Of a stretch of 64,000 nucleotides of DNA, positions 30,699 through 42,196 are shown piece after piece. Source of the stretch: Globodera rostochiensis (taxonomy: Eukaryota; Nematoda; Chromadorea; Rhabditida; Heteroderidae); the NCBI GenBank assembly GCA_018350325.1, contig JAEVLN010000030.1, positions 496,001 to 560,000 on the forward strand, written 5' to 3'. Made by a program: the position numbers and the translations under genes. The notes under the pieces were generated by a model that was given only the letters and a program-made list of their open reading frames with translations, did not search any database and was not told the origin of the DNA. Within the stretch, counting starts at the first letter, position 1. Each line of letters opens with the position of its first letter.

Positions 30699-33217
30699 TT
30701 ACTTTAGGACTCCGAATTTTTTACTGATGCGAAGAATGGCCAATTTTGGTGCTTTTTCTTGTTTAATAATCTTCTTCACCAATTCATCATCAATGGAAAA
30801 TTGTTGTTGTTTTTGCTGCTGTTTTTCCAATATAACCAATCCGGTGATGTCTTCAATGAGAAGTTGTTTGCTTAGCTCATCAAAGAAACTAAAATTAAAA
30901 AACAATAAAATTAATAAAAGTTTCTCAAAAAGCACTTTACATAGCTTTAAATATTGAAGAGAATTGTTTCGTCAATTTAATTGTGGCCTCTGATGAGGTT
31001 GATTGTACCGTCGCTGGATGAATGGTCTGTTGTGCCTGTGAAGAAATGATAATTAGGGCCGTAGCATTTTTTTTCAAAAAAAAAAGTTTCAATTTTGGTA
31101 AATTTGTTAGAATTTTTAAAATAACTTTTTGTTAAAAAAATTGTTAAATTTTCGTAAATCGGGGAGGGGGCAAAAAAAGTCGATTTTTAGCGGTGCTTTT
31201 TTGGGTTTTACTGCCTTTTTCTTAAGCATTTTTTTCCAAAAAAAAAGTTTCGATTTTGGTAAATTTATTACTTTTTGTTAAAAAAAATTGTGATTTTTGA
31301 ATTTTTTTCAAAAATAGCAATTTTTTCCCAAATTCCCTCACCTGGTTACGGGGGGCTGTATGTGTACATATTAAAATCGGTTTTAAACTTTTTTTTTTTT
31401 TTTTTTAAGAATTTACCCGAGCTGCTTTGGTTATTTGGCCTATTTGCAATCGAAGTACAACAATTTCCTGATCCTTTTGAAGCAATTTTTCTTGCTGCTG
31501 CTCAATATTTTGCTTCAATATTTGTTCAGCTGCTCGTAATGATTCGATGTATTCCTTGTTCTCGCTGTTTATGTTCTTTAGTTGAACGATTTCCTAAAGA
31601 AAATAAATTTCAAAAAATCAGAAGTGACATCGTTTTTGTTGGCAAGAGCGTAGCCAGGGGGGGGGGGCTAATTTGAACAAAGTCAACCTTTAGGGGGTGC
31701 TTTTTTGGATTTTATTGCATTTTTCTTCAGCAATTTTTCCCCAAAAACAGTTCAATTTTCAGAAAAAAAAATTTTGTTGTTGATAAAAATAACGAAAATT
31801 TTACCGATTTTAATTTTTTTTTTTTTAAATGCAAGTTTTTTGAGGGAGGGGGGTCGGTGATGCCAATAGGCGCCGCCGGAGTCAATTTGTTAAGGAATTT
31901 TGTCCAAAAATTATAAAATTTTTGCAAAAGAAAAAGGGGGTTCCCCCTCTGGGTTTTTTCTCTTAAAAATATTTTCGGGGAGGGGGGGGCCCCCTGGTTA
32001 CGGCCATATACCCCTAAGAATCGACTTTTTGTATCGAGCCCTCCCCCCCCCCCGAAAAAACATCCTGGCTACGCCTTGCTGGCTACTACGGCTTCGGTTT
32101 GTTGGTTGATAACTGACGTTGTTAAGTCGGAACATCTCATCGCGTTGGTCGGCCAAGTCCTTCGTAATATGCCATGCTTGGACTGCATTCTCTTTAAACG
32201 GACATCGACTTCCAAGGGGACAGCCTAAAGGAAGGCAAAAATTCGTCCTGTCCTTTTCAACAGAGCGCATAATCGAATGTGCTGACGAGAAATTGAATCT
32301 GTGAAATTTATTAACAATTAATTTTAGCAGAAATTAAATTTTGTTTAATTTGCTAAATAGTCGTCTAAGTTTACCCATTTTTTGAAGAAAAAAATGAAAA
32401 CATTCTAGGTCGACAAAAATGTGTTTCTTCGGAGTATTCCGAGGCATAGAATCCGAATCTGACCTTCATTTCGACCTATTTTTCGAACCCGAACCCGAAT
32501 TCGAACAATTCTTCAAGAATTCAAAATTTTCCAAAAATTAATTTTGGCCTAAAACCATTCTGGGCGTCGAAATAGGTCAAGTGGAGGTCAGATCTGGATT
32601 CTACGCCCCCGGGATATTCCTAGAAACACCTTTTTGTCAAGTTAGAAAAGACAAATTTTTTTTTTCAAAAATGAGGGGCCTACAAACTTGACAACCTATT
32701 ACCCGAATTCGTTTCGTTTTCGTGGCTTTTTGGGGTTCGTTTTTGCCCGTTCAGGCTTTTCTTGTTTTTGTAAATGAAATTTTATATTTTCGTGCAGCCC
32801 CCCCCCCCCCCGGGGGGTATTTACTAGAGCCCGGCCGAGATCGAGATTTTCCGGGAGTCTAGGTCCCGAATCTTGGAAATTTGTCGAAAACTCCGAGACC
32901 TAGTTACTCTCGGAATTTTGAGATGATTTTTTATCTCGAAAATCTAGGTCTCGGCCCATCCCCAAACCTCGATCTCGGCCTCGGATTTTTCAAAATTCCG
33001 GCCTTTAGTATTTATCCAACTCGCTACACCTTGGGAATTGCGTGTCCGAGTCCAGTGCGTGTTTCTTGCCCGTCAGTTTGATTGAAGTTTCTGCCATTTC
33101 TCCCCCATCATCGACTTCTTCGTCCTCAGTTTCAATTCGCCTTCTTTTCACTCTGTTTTCCATTGAGGACGACGAAACATTTTGTTCCTCCGCAAAAGGA
33201 ACTCTCTTCGAAGTCAT
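30699..33217 (-). CDS. Unidentified 276-residue coiled-coil protein
   Basis: Five exons in phase, 33217-33030, 32298-32118, 31593-31417, 31035-30941 and 30888-30699, give a complete 276-residue frame. The N-terminus is Ser-rich with a basic nuclear-type signal (NRVKRRRIETEDEEVDD). A Cys pair follows (CLPLGCPLGSRCPFKENA). Exon 3 is a strong coiled coil (YIESLRAAEQILKQNIEQQQ, KLLQKDQEIVVLRLQIGQIT). The C-terminal 65 residues (FFDELSKQLLIEDITGLVIL, then DDELVKKIIKQEKAPKLAIL) look like a small globular domain after a coiled coil, an arrangement seen in kinetochore-type proteins such as Csm1 or Spc24/25; that comparison is only by shape. The ATG is 16 bases after a TTTCAG, possibly a spliced-leader site. 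Intron 2 carries a MITE. The stop is 459 bases from the first ICE2 exon, so an operon is possible. Confidence 0.7.
31645..32080. mobile_element. GGGCGTAGCC-type MITE in an intron
   Basis: GAGCGTAGCCAGGGGGGG at the left and CCTGGCTACGCC at the right, with inner C- and G-runs and a GGCGCCGCCGG module at 31,868. It lies in intron 2 of the coiled-coil gene and may be two nested copies (a GGCCCCCTGGTTACGGCC end occurs at 31,988). Confidence 0.7.
32400..32700. mobile_element. Foldback element with ATCCGAATCTGACC module
   Basis: AGAATCCGAATCTGACCTTC at 32,449 is mirrored by GGAGGTCAGATCTGGATTCT at 32,583; AAAGACAAATTT/TTGTC ends are weak. Contains CGAACCCGAACCCGAATTCG. In intron 1 of the coiled-coil gene, together with C-runs and CGAGATCGAGA words to 33,000. 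Confidence 0.6.
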
Positions 33218-34489
33218 TGCTTCTTTTTTTTCCCTGAAATTTAAGTCGATCAAGACGGACAAAAGAATGGTCCCGGAAAGATTTTAGAAAAAAATCCCGC
33301 AGCGGGATCACGCAATTTAGATGCAGGATTTGCGGGATTGAACATTTTTGTTAGTGAATAATGTCATTTATTCAAATTAAAAGTTACATTTTGCCAAACC
33401 TTTCAAATTAAAAGACTTAATGGCCCACAAATAAGTAGCGTAGGACGGGACCGGGACGCCGCCGAGAAAATTTTTGAAATTTTGACTCAATTTTGTTAAG
33501 AAAGTTAATCAAAATTTTAGCAAAATTAAGCATTTTGCTTCGGAATTTTGGGGAAAAAACTGGTTTACGTAAGAGTGGAGAATGTCCGGCGGCGATGATA
33601 TTTGTTAAGAAAATTGAAGCAAAAATTCATAAAGATGTGATAAATTTATTTCCAAATAAAATTCTTGTTTTGCTCGCATTTTAATTAAAAAATATTTAAA
33701 AACTATTAAAACAGTTTTATTATTGAGAAGAAGATTATATTTGAATAGAAAAATGATAAATCAGTGTTGAGCTCAAGCGGATTCGAACCAGACACCCAAA
33801 ATTAGACTTGTCGGAAGAAAACCCACTAAGAATTCGTAGTACACTTGTAAAAAAGATTGAAATTGTCGCTCGATGATGCCATCATTAGGGCGTGTGCATT
33901 TAGTCCCGGTCCCGGCGGGACCAACCGGGACTTTCAGTTTTCAAAAAGTCCCGACCGGGACCGGGACCTGAAAAAACCGGGAAATCTCGTCCCGGTACCG
34001 GTCCCGTTGGCATCCCTGGTCTAGAGTTTTTTTGATCTTATTTATGTTAATATTATTTTTGAAAATGCAAGGATTCAACGATGTAATTTTTGATCAAGCC
34101 CAATAAGCCGAAAGATGTTAAAATTTGATTGATTACAAATTTTTATGTCGACGATAAACTTATTTAACAGCTTTTTAAAATAAAAACAATTGGATTGTAG
34201 CAAATGAATTTGAAATTAAATATAATATCACTGTAAAATAATTAATTTTAAATCTCGTTAAATTTGCTGCAAAATAAAATAGATTTTTATAAAAAAAGTG
34301 AATAAAGGCCGAATCGATGTTTCGTTTAAAATAAATAATAAAAACAGCATAAAAATAAATTCGCAATGTATATCTTTAAAACAATAATTTAAACAGATTA
34401 TAAATTTAGGGAAAAACTACTAATCTTAAATTCATGTATTATTAAACTAATTTTATATTTGAATTATTATTGTTAAAAAGACTATTTTT
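33218..34489. other. No supported gene; CCCGGT hairpin repeat
   Basis: 33,895-34,020 is a dense array of CCCGGTCCCGG/CCGGGACCGGG words able to form hairpins. A GGTTCGAATCC B-box-like sequence lies on the minus strand at 33,782-33,792, without a full tRNA fold. The remainder is AT-rich. Confidence 0.5.
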
Positions 34490-34511
34490 TATGTTAAATA
34501 TAAAAGACAAT

Positions 34512-35413
34512 TCAGGCACTTTTGTTGTGCCCACTTGTCCTTCTTACACCCGTTGAACATGTCGCCGAAGCAGTGCCAGAGGGCAAGCACAATGCCGGGC
34601 ACCCAGAGGAAGAAGCTGAAAACAAATTTTTAAATGAATTAATTTAATTATTATAAATACCGACAAATTTGGAAATTTCTGATTTTCTAAATAGAAATGC
34701 TTAATATACAAAAGTTTTTTCGACCTGAAATTGTTGAGAGTTGCAGCTGCTCAGCCAGGCGCTTCTCGTCTTTCATTTTTTGTTTGAGTTTGTACCGCTT
34801 ATTCTGGTACCAAATCTTTACCTTAATAAAATGGGGAATTAATTAATCAATTTAATTTTGGCTAAGAGTTTCACTTGGTCCGGTTGAAGCCCGGTTGATT
34901 CCGCCAGCAACAACCTTTGCGCTTTATTTATAAACTGATGCGCTGAACATTAAAGCTTATAAATAATTGGTGTCCGGAGGTGCCGCAGGAAAAAATTTTT
35001 AAATTTAATGAATTTTGTTAAGATTTGTGCAAAATTTGTGAAAAACGTGAACAATGTAAGCGAAACATTATATTACAAGCTTTTATTAAAAATGAAAACA
35101 CAGAGAAAAAATGGATAAACATTACGCTACCCCAAAATTTAACCACTGAGCCGTACAAGCACTGATTAAGAATGTAAAAGAGATATTAAATTACGAGTTT
35201 AGAGTTGTTTGAAAAAAGTTAGAACGAAAAACTCGAAATATTCTGTTCTCTGGTGCCCAATCCCCACTCACCTTTAAAAGACTGCTCCAATTTGGTGACT
35301 TGGCCCGGGGCAAAAAGCACACGTTTGTTGCTTTTGTTCGCGGCTTTGACGGCGCTGTTCTCCTCCTCCACACTTTCCGATTGATCCGGCAGCATGGCAT
35401 TGTTCAGCTGCAG

Positions 35414-35445
<32 letters not shown>

Positions 35446-35947
35446 GCAGCTGGTGGTGATGGTGGTGGTGGTGCTGTTGGTGGTGGTTCAGCTGCAGTTG
35501 TTGTTGTTGCTGCTGCTGGTGGTGGTAATGGTGGTGGTTCAGCTGCAGTTGTTGCTGCTGGTGGTGGTGTTGCTGCTGTTGTTGTTGCTGTTGTTGTTGT
35601 TGCAGCTGCTGCAGTTGTTGTTGTTGCTGCTGGTGGTGCTGTTGGTGGTGGTTCAGCTGCAGTTGTTGCTGCTGGTGTTGCGGTGAATAGTACATTTGGA
35701 CTGCTAATATTGTAGGAAGTATTATAAAAATTATTTCAATTTTCCAACAAAATTTTTAGCTTTGAATTTTTTTAAACCTATTTTTCTGTTTTGGACAAAT
35801 CACCGATTATGTTAAAAATGCATATCTTTGCTCAACTAAAATCAAACCTTCCAATGGTACCGCATATTGTGGGGAATAAAATGTACGGTAGTAATAAAAC
35901 GGTGGGGGGATTTGGACAAAACTTTGAATTTCAGGATCAGTTGGCAT
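34512..35947 (-). CDS. NK-2-like homeobox transcription factor
   Basis: Five exons in phase: 35947-35848, 35700-35272, 34942-34875, 34821-34725 and 34615-34512, 265 residues. The N-terminal half is Pro/Tyr-rich (PPPFYYYRTFYSPQYAVP) and then long Gln/His tracts. The homeodomain begins near residue 160: NKRVLFAPGQVTKLEQSFKA, then INKAQRLLLAESTGLQPDQ, then VKIWYQNKRYKLKQK. The recognition helix carries Tyr where NK-2 proteins have it (RRYK), which places it in the NK-2/Nkx group; WYQNK replaces the usual WFQNR. It would act as a sequence-specific nuclear regulator. Splits inside the homeodomain are phase-consistent. In the last exon the homeobox frame reads ASSSGCPALCLPSG to a TGA, while another frame of the same exon encodes a hydrophobic segment; see findings. 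Confidence 0.85.
35400..35690 (-). repeat. CAA/CAG/CAC trinucleotide tracts in coding exon
   Basis: Interrupted CAG, CAA and CAC codons encode alternating poly-Gln and poly-His, with a repeated QLQLNHHQQHH block (four copies) showing duplication at a larger scale. Confidence 0.95.
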
Positions 35948-38198
35948 AATATGTGTATTAGTGCCTCATAAATGGAATATAAGTTTTTTAAAAATAAAAC
36001 AAAGATTAAAAATTATTGTTAACAATAAAGTAAATAAATCATTAATGAAATTGAAATTTAAAAAGATTTAAAAATGATATTTTAAAAAATATTAAATTTT
36101 TTGGAATTAAATTTAATTTTATGCGATAAATTATGCCCAAATATTTTTGTTGGAGGAACCAACCAATAAATGCGCTGTAGGCACAATTTGTGCACAAAAA
36201 AGAGTTCATCAGCACACAAAGCCACTCACTTTTTAGGCCCTTTTTTGCTTGACGGATGAATGACATTCATTCGCCACTTTTGGGTTTATACATTGCCGTT
36301 TTGAAGTTTTGGGGTGTTTTGCACTGTTGGGCAAAATGCCTGAGGCAAAAATATACAGTATACCAACAGGGGCTCCCAATTTTGACAAAAATTCAATAAA
36401 TAGGATTCATAAGTAGAGCGCGAATTTATGTGGACTAAAAAACGTCAAATATGATCTAAAAACCTCCTAAAATATGGACTAAAAACCCCCAAAAGTCCCG
36501 CAATATGGACTAAAAAATGTGCTAAAACTGACAAAACCTTCTCAATTTATGCGTAAAAACCTTCAAAATTCGTGATTCTTTATTATTTTTCATTTAACAG
36601 TTGTAAATCTAATATTTTTCACATTTATGGTTTCATTTAATTAAGTTACTATCATAAAAATCACATCAAATTACTTATTTAATACGCAATAGTTTATTAA
36701 AAAATTCAAATTTTCTTCATGACATGACGCTCCCTATCCGATGGCTCCCTTATGGGCCAAGAACTCCATCAAGGCCTGAAAAATTTATTAAAATTCATTT
36801 AAAAAATTGCTCTTTTTTGCCTCAATTTGGCTACAAACACAACCGGCCCGTTCAGCTTTCAACTACCGGCTTCCAGCTGCTGTCACGAATGTATTTAAAT
36901 AGGCAAATTGAACCATTATCGCCATTTTATAATTGTGCCAAATCTGGCACCGAAAAAAAGCGGACATTTATTTTTCTTCTCCAAAACATTCAATTAAAAT
37001 TAACACCTTACGGCACTTCTAAAATGTGATCAGCCTAGGGCGGAATTAATTCTCAACTTTTAAAACGGACTGAAAAAACGAAATTTTACGCGGCAGCACC
37101 GGCAGGCGCAACAGAAATGTTTTGAAATGCCTACGCATTTTGTTGATTTTGCCGAACGAGGGTGAAGAAAGTCGAAATGTGACACCAACTGTTAAGTGGC
37201 CTTTTGGTTAATTTGGTCAAAATTCCATGCTAATTTGTCACAGGTCTAAAATGAAAAGTAATTATTAATAATCTAAGAATTTCACTGCAAATCAAAGGAT
37301 TTGTAAGTTACATAACAGCAAAGTTTTTTTATTTGAGACTCCAAAAATGACTTTTAAACAAATGAATGTTTTCACGTTTTTTGACATATAAAAATTTTTC
37401 TGATTCGTCCATTAGGCTTAGAGAGGAGTCGAACACGGCGCTTATATAATTTGTCCGATTCTGAGAATTACACATAATCTAATTTTAGCCTTATTCAAAC
37501 AGCATCATTTTGTTGTAGTTCGGCCGGAATTATATTTTTTAACCCCACCAAAAAATGGGTAAAGTCGGGTTTGTGACCTCCCCCCCCCCCCTTTTTATTA
37601 AGCCTAAAAAAATCGGTAATTTTTATTTATGCATTAAAATTGCCGGGTTTTGATTTTTGTCAATGGCATATCAGCCGGTTCGGCCTAAACTGACACACCT
37701 CTACCGTATAGTGTACATTTTTTCATTTTCTGTACAGCCTGGTGCTGGATTGAAAAAGCGATTAACGACTGTTTAAAGTTCTTCCCTAAAACAGCAACGT
37801 ATTTCAGACGGTTATCTCTTTCACAACTTTCTTTGGAGAGCTTTCGAATGGCACTAAACATTTTCGGTTTAGTTGACACATATATTAGAGGAATGGCACT
37901 CCAATCGTCTGCTGGAGGTGCCCAAACGGCAGGGCTCAAACGACCCACCCACGACTCAGCGGACGAATGCTGGGGGGGGGGGGGGGGGGGAAATGGCATA
38001 AACAAAAAAAGGAAAACATTGTTTGCTAGCGCTGGCGGCGACGACGACAACAACAAACAACATTCATTGTATGTGATGGACATATGCATTCCATTCAATT
38101 CATTCATTGATTCTTTTCATCCGTTAATTTTTGTGGATGATAATAAACCCTTCCCTCCAGCGATTTTGCAATAAATTCTCCCCTTCATTTTTGCTTGT
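35948..38198. other. No confidently supported gene
   Basis: Includes iterated AAAATATGGACTAAAAA words (36,420-36,530). A possible C-terminal minus-strand exon at 36,777-36,730 reads ALMEFLAHKGAIG and stop after TTTTTCAG. A possible plus-strand reading starts at 37,892 (MALQSSAGGAQTAGLKRP) and contains a long G-run at 37,972-37,990. None could be joined to other exons. Confidence 0.35.
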
Positions 38199-39370
38199 GG
38201 CCCGAAATTTGCGTGGCCCGAAATTTGCGTGGCCCGAGATTTGAGTGGCCCAAAATTTGCGTGGCCCGAAACTTGCGTGGCCCGAGGTTTGCGTGGCCCG
38301 AGATTTGCGTGGCCCAAAATTTGCGTGGCCCAAAATTTGCGTGGCCCAAAATTTGCGTGGCCCGAGATTTGCGTGGCCCAAAATTTGCGTGGCCCAAAAT
38401 TTGCGTGGCCCAAAATTTGCGTGGCCCGAGATTTGCGTGGCCCAAAATTTGCGTGGCCCGAGATTTACGTGGCCCGAGATTTACGTGGCCCGAGATTTGC
38501 GTGGCCCGAGATTTGCGTGGCCCGAATTTGCGTGGCCCAAAATTTGCGAGGCCCGAAACTTGCGTGGCCCGAGATTTGCGTGGCCCGAGATTTACGTGGC
38601 CCGAGATTTGCGTGGCCCGAGATTTGCGTGGCCCAAAATTTGCGTGGCCCGAAACTTGCGTGGCCCGAGATTTGCGTGGCCCGAGATTTGCGTGGCCCGA
38701 GATTTGCGTGGCCCGAGATTTGCGTGGCCCGAGATTTGCGTGGCCCAAAATTTGCGTGGCCCAAAATTTGCGTGGCCCGAGATTTGCGTGGCCCAAAATT
38801 TGCGTGGCCCGAGATTTTCGTGGCCCGAGATTTACGTGGCCCGAGATTTGCGTGGCCCAAAATTTGCGTGGCCCGAGATTTGCTGGCCCAAAATTTGCGT
38901 GGCCCGAGATTTTCGTGGCCCGAGATTTGCGTGGCCCAAAATTTGCGTGGCCCGAGATTTTCGTGGCCCGAGATTTACGTGGCCCAAAATTTGCGTAGCC
39001 CAAAATTTGCGTGACCCGAAATTTGCGTGGCCCGAAATTTACGTGGCCCGAGATTTACATGGCCCGAAATTTGCGTGGCCCGAAATTTGCGTGGCCCGAA
39101 ATTTACGTGGCCCGAAATTTACGTGGCCCGAGTGGCCCGAGATTTGCGTGGCCCGAAATTTGCGTGGCCCGAGATTTGCGTGGCCCGAAATTTACGTGGC
39201 CCGGTGGCCCGAGTGGCCCGAGATTTGCGTGCCCGAAATTTACGTGGCCCGGTTGCCCGAGTGGCCCGAGATTTGCGTGGCCCGAGATTTGCGTGGCCCG
39301 AGATTTGCGTGGCCCGAAATTTACGTGGCCCGGTGGCCCGAGTGGCCCGAAATTTGCGTGGTCCGATTGC
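38199..39370 (+). repeat. 16-bp minisatellite, over 70 copies
   Basis: The unit GTGGCCCGAGATTTGC recurs with a 16-bp period; the common variants are GTGGCCCAAAATTTGC and GTGGCCCGAAATTTAC. Because 16 is not a multiple of 3, three units make a 48-bp, 16-residue period open in several frames on both strands, which explains the long frames here. The 3' part (39,120-39,350) has GTGGCCCGAGTGGCCCGAG half-unit insertions that form a higher-order repeat. Confidence 0.97.
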
Positions 39371-39504
39371 GAATTTCAATCTCAGATTTTGGTGAAAATC
39401 CCTTACAAATAAACCAAAATCATTTGGCAGATTCAAAATGCCTACCCCCCCCCCCTTAAATCAATGACGTCATAATTTCGGTCCGAAAAATCCCGGATAT
39501 GGCG

Positions 39505-39682
39505 CAAACTAGAGATCGGACTTGAGGACCAATCGAGATTACGATCGAGAATTTCGTAAAATCTCGAAAAAAATTTAAACGATCGAGATTCGTTCGATTA
39601 AAAATCTCGAATCTCTAAAAATCTCGGTAAAAATGTTCGATCGTCGATCGAGAATCTCGAAAAAAATTTCGTCGAGAGCCAG
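39505..39682. mobile_element. Short element with ATCGGACTTGAGGACC end
   Basis: AACTAGAGATCGGACTTGAG at the left; the mirrored end CCTCAAGTCCGATTCTAGTT occurs at 51,704-51,723 in a PPCS intron. The interior is iterated TCTCGAAAA/GATCGAGA words. Confidence 0.55.
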
Positions 39683-39889
39683 GGTGCCTGCCCATTTGGG
39701 TACTTTTCGGGTTTTCGTCCACAAATTCAAATTAAAAACAGACAACAAAAGGCGTTTAGCATTAATTTAATTTCCCTTTTAGGTGTGATTTTGTTTGTTT
39801 TTCTTTTTTTTACGGCAGAAAATTTAATGCATTTTTTGTGTTTAGCCCATTGAATCATTAAAAATCAATCATTTGGCAACAAAAAACAA

Positions 39890-41433
39890 ATGTCGGACAA
39901 TCCGAAGAAAGTGGAGAAACGGTTGAAGGAAATGTGAGTTTTTTTATTCGAAAAGCGGAAGGGCATATAGTCAGGGCCAAAGATCAAAAAAATTACCGTA
40001 TTACCTTTTTTGATCCCCCACCCTCTAATAATTCCCCACTCTCAGATTAGGTTGAGAAATAATCCCTCATGGGGAATTACAAGAGGGTAGTACGGTAAGC
40101 GAGAAAAGCGCAGTTTTTGAATGTAACAAAAACAAAAGACTTTGGGGGGGGGCTTGTTTACGGGATCTAAACACATTATTTTTCAGCCATTTAAATTTTC
40201 CAGTTTCGTTTGTGACGACGTTTTGTTTGAAGTCTTCAAATTCTGTGGGCCTTTTGTGCTCGGCCTCAAAGTTGCGCTGATCAGCGATCGATTGGACTTT
40301 TTGGTGGACTCGCATTTTAAATCGACGAGGTGGTCGTTGGGTTGGTTAGAAATTCGTCGCGCAGTCAACGGAAATGGCGCTGAAATTGTCAAACGCTTTG
40401 ACGATGAAGTCGAGCCTCGGCTGCCAATTCCGCAAGAGCCGTTGCCCGACAAAGTGATCGGGTTTAAATGCCTCCTAATAAGGTCATTGTCGGTTGTTTT
40501 TTAGTTTCGATAATAATTTCTTTGGTAATTTTAAAGACTTTTTTTAGTTACATCGATCAAAGTGTCATCGAATTTCTCCAAAGCATTCGCCGACTTTTCG
40601 ACTCCAAAGGGACGACTCTCACCATTGGAATATGCCGCAGCTGGGAAATCATTTGGAAAAACATTTGGCCATTGATCAGTGACAACATTTGCGCGTGGTG
40701 GATGAATCGCTTTGAGCTTGACGGCTTGCGCAAATTCGCTCCGACCATTCTCAACGATTGCCCAAAACTCCGAGTGATCTATTGCGCCAGTTGGATTTTC
40801 CCCGAATTTCCGGCCGATGACAGTGCCGGCGCTTCTTCTGCTCGAGCTTTAGTCAAATGGTTGCACACGCCCCGCGGGGATGGCCTTCCAAAGGTGCTCA
40901 AATGGTTCCTTGACGCGAAAACAATGGCGCAGTTCAAACTGGTGAGTTTTTGAATTTGTTTTGTTTGGGAGGACTTTCTGTTTATAATTTGCTTTTAAGG
41001 CATTTCTCAATGCAACCGCCCCGGTCAATTTCATCATCTATCGTTGGAGGGATCATAATCCTGCTGCGATTGTGGGGATTGCGCCATTTGAACTGACAAA
41101 CAATTTGACGGGGGAGCGATTGGTGTGGCGGCGACGCGCAACCGGAGGCGAATGGCTGTTGGTCCGTTGTCCAATTGAGCACGACGAAAAGGAATGGGCC
41201 GAGTTGGGAGAGTGGTGGCCGTGGGGGAATCGCATCCAAATTGCCTTCAAAGACAGGGACATCGGCGACGGGTAAGTAATTAATAATTATCAATAAATTC
41301 AAAAAAAAAAAATTTAGAATTACTAACCGCAAAAAAATTTGACAGATCCTCACCCACGCCCCTTTTGTTTTCTGTTTTCAGACTCCTCGACGCAAACGAA
41401 GGTCCGAGTGAGCCCAAAAAGAGAAAGAACTGA
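39890..41433 (+). CDS. F-box-like protein of a nematode-expanded family
   Basis: Five exons, 39890-39933, 40204-40482, 40548-40941, 41000-41271 and 41382-41433, sum to 1,041 bases (346 residues). Residues 15-60 ([36 protein letters not shown]) have the shape of a degenerate F-box (L..VL..VF.FL....L...L.S.R...LVD). The rest is unrelated to LRR or WD repeats: [18 protein letters not shown], then a C-terminal half with [36 protein letters not shown] and [13 protein letters not shown]. Plant-parasitic nematodes carry many paralogues with this F-box plus YRW..N...APFELxN layout; I know it as a recurrent uncharacterised type. An F-box would imply recruitment to an SCF ubiquitin ligase. The C-terminus ends in a basic EPKKRKN, a possible nuclear signal. 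Intron 1 contains a MITE. Confidence 0.75.
39991..40099. mobile_element. TACCGTA-type MITE in intron
   Basis: TTACCGTATTACC at the left and GGTAGTACGGTAA at the right; CCCACCCTCTAATAATTCCC is paired with GGGGAATTACAAGAGGGT. About 100 bp, in intron 1 of the F-box-like gene. Confidence 0.8.
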
Positions 41434-42196
41434 AGTGTGAGGATGGTGGATTGAATTTGGAGGAAATTCAAAATGAGAAAATGGACTAAACGCTCAAATT
41501 GTTGCTTTTCCCCTTTGCACAATATAAAATTTGATTTTTGTAAAATTGTGAAAATTCCAAAAAATGTTTGAATAAGGTTCGAGAAAATGTGTCCTTTTGG
41601 CGCCGAAATATTCCAGAACCAGAAAAAAAAATTAGGACCGTCCCCGCTGCGCTCAAAATTTTTGCGAAATCCGCACACATCAAAAACGGTTTGAATGAAT
41701 GAATACAATTTAATTTAATTTAATTTGTTTTTCATATTCTGTTTATGCAAAGTATGCGCACTTCGAATTGTTCAGGTTTTACGCATTGTACGGATCAGTT
41801 GCGTGTGCATCTGCAATTTATGTGCCCATCAACTTCGTGCCACTTACAAATTAGCAAATTGTTGATTCTTGTTGGACAATTAATTTTAGTTAAAATAAAA
41901 TACTTATTAATATTTGGTGAATTCATAATTTTATCAATTCATTTTCTGATTTAAAATTACAAATTTGTTTCCCCAGAAGTGAAGTGCTTATGATTTTGCA
42001 ATTGGGCGCAAAGGGATCGATTTTTTTGGATTTGTTGCAATAAAAATTAATATTTTTGTTCGAATTTTCAATGCCTCCTATTTTAGGTTAATTTGAGGGA
42101 CAACCCCAAAAAATGTTTGTTTAACTTAAAATTTCCAACTAAAAACCACCGTTTTTATGCATATTTCGTCAAAACAAAAAAAGGGGAACAGAATCA
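41434..42196. other. Convergent intergenic region, no gene seen
   Basis: Lies between the 3' ends of the F-box-like gene and mrps-21. AT-rich with ordinary 3'-flank character; no exon supported. Confidence 0.5.

Noticed and set aside
31998..32109. Coding extension of coiled-coil exon 2 past its donor
   Set aside because: The frame runs into the end of a MITE; the GTCAGT donor at 32,117 gives a phase-correct join to the coiled-coil exon.
33768..33850. tRNA gene on the minus strand (GGTTCGAATCC)
   Set aside because: A good B box but no matching acceptor stem or A box at tRNA spacing.
37425..37500. tRNA gene on the minus strand (TGTTCGACTCC B-box-like)
   Set aside because: The T stem does not pair, the anticodon loop lacks U33 and there is no A box.
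38195..39459. Very long open frames on both strands (up to about 400 codons)
   Set aside because: They are produced by a 16-bp minisatellite whose 48-bp super-period is free of stops; no splice, start or compositional evidence for a gene.
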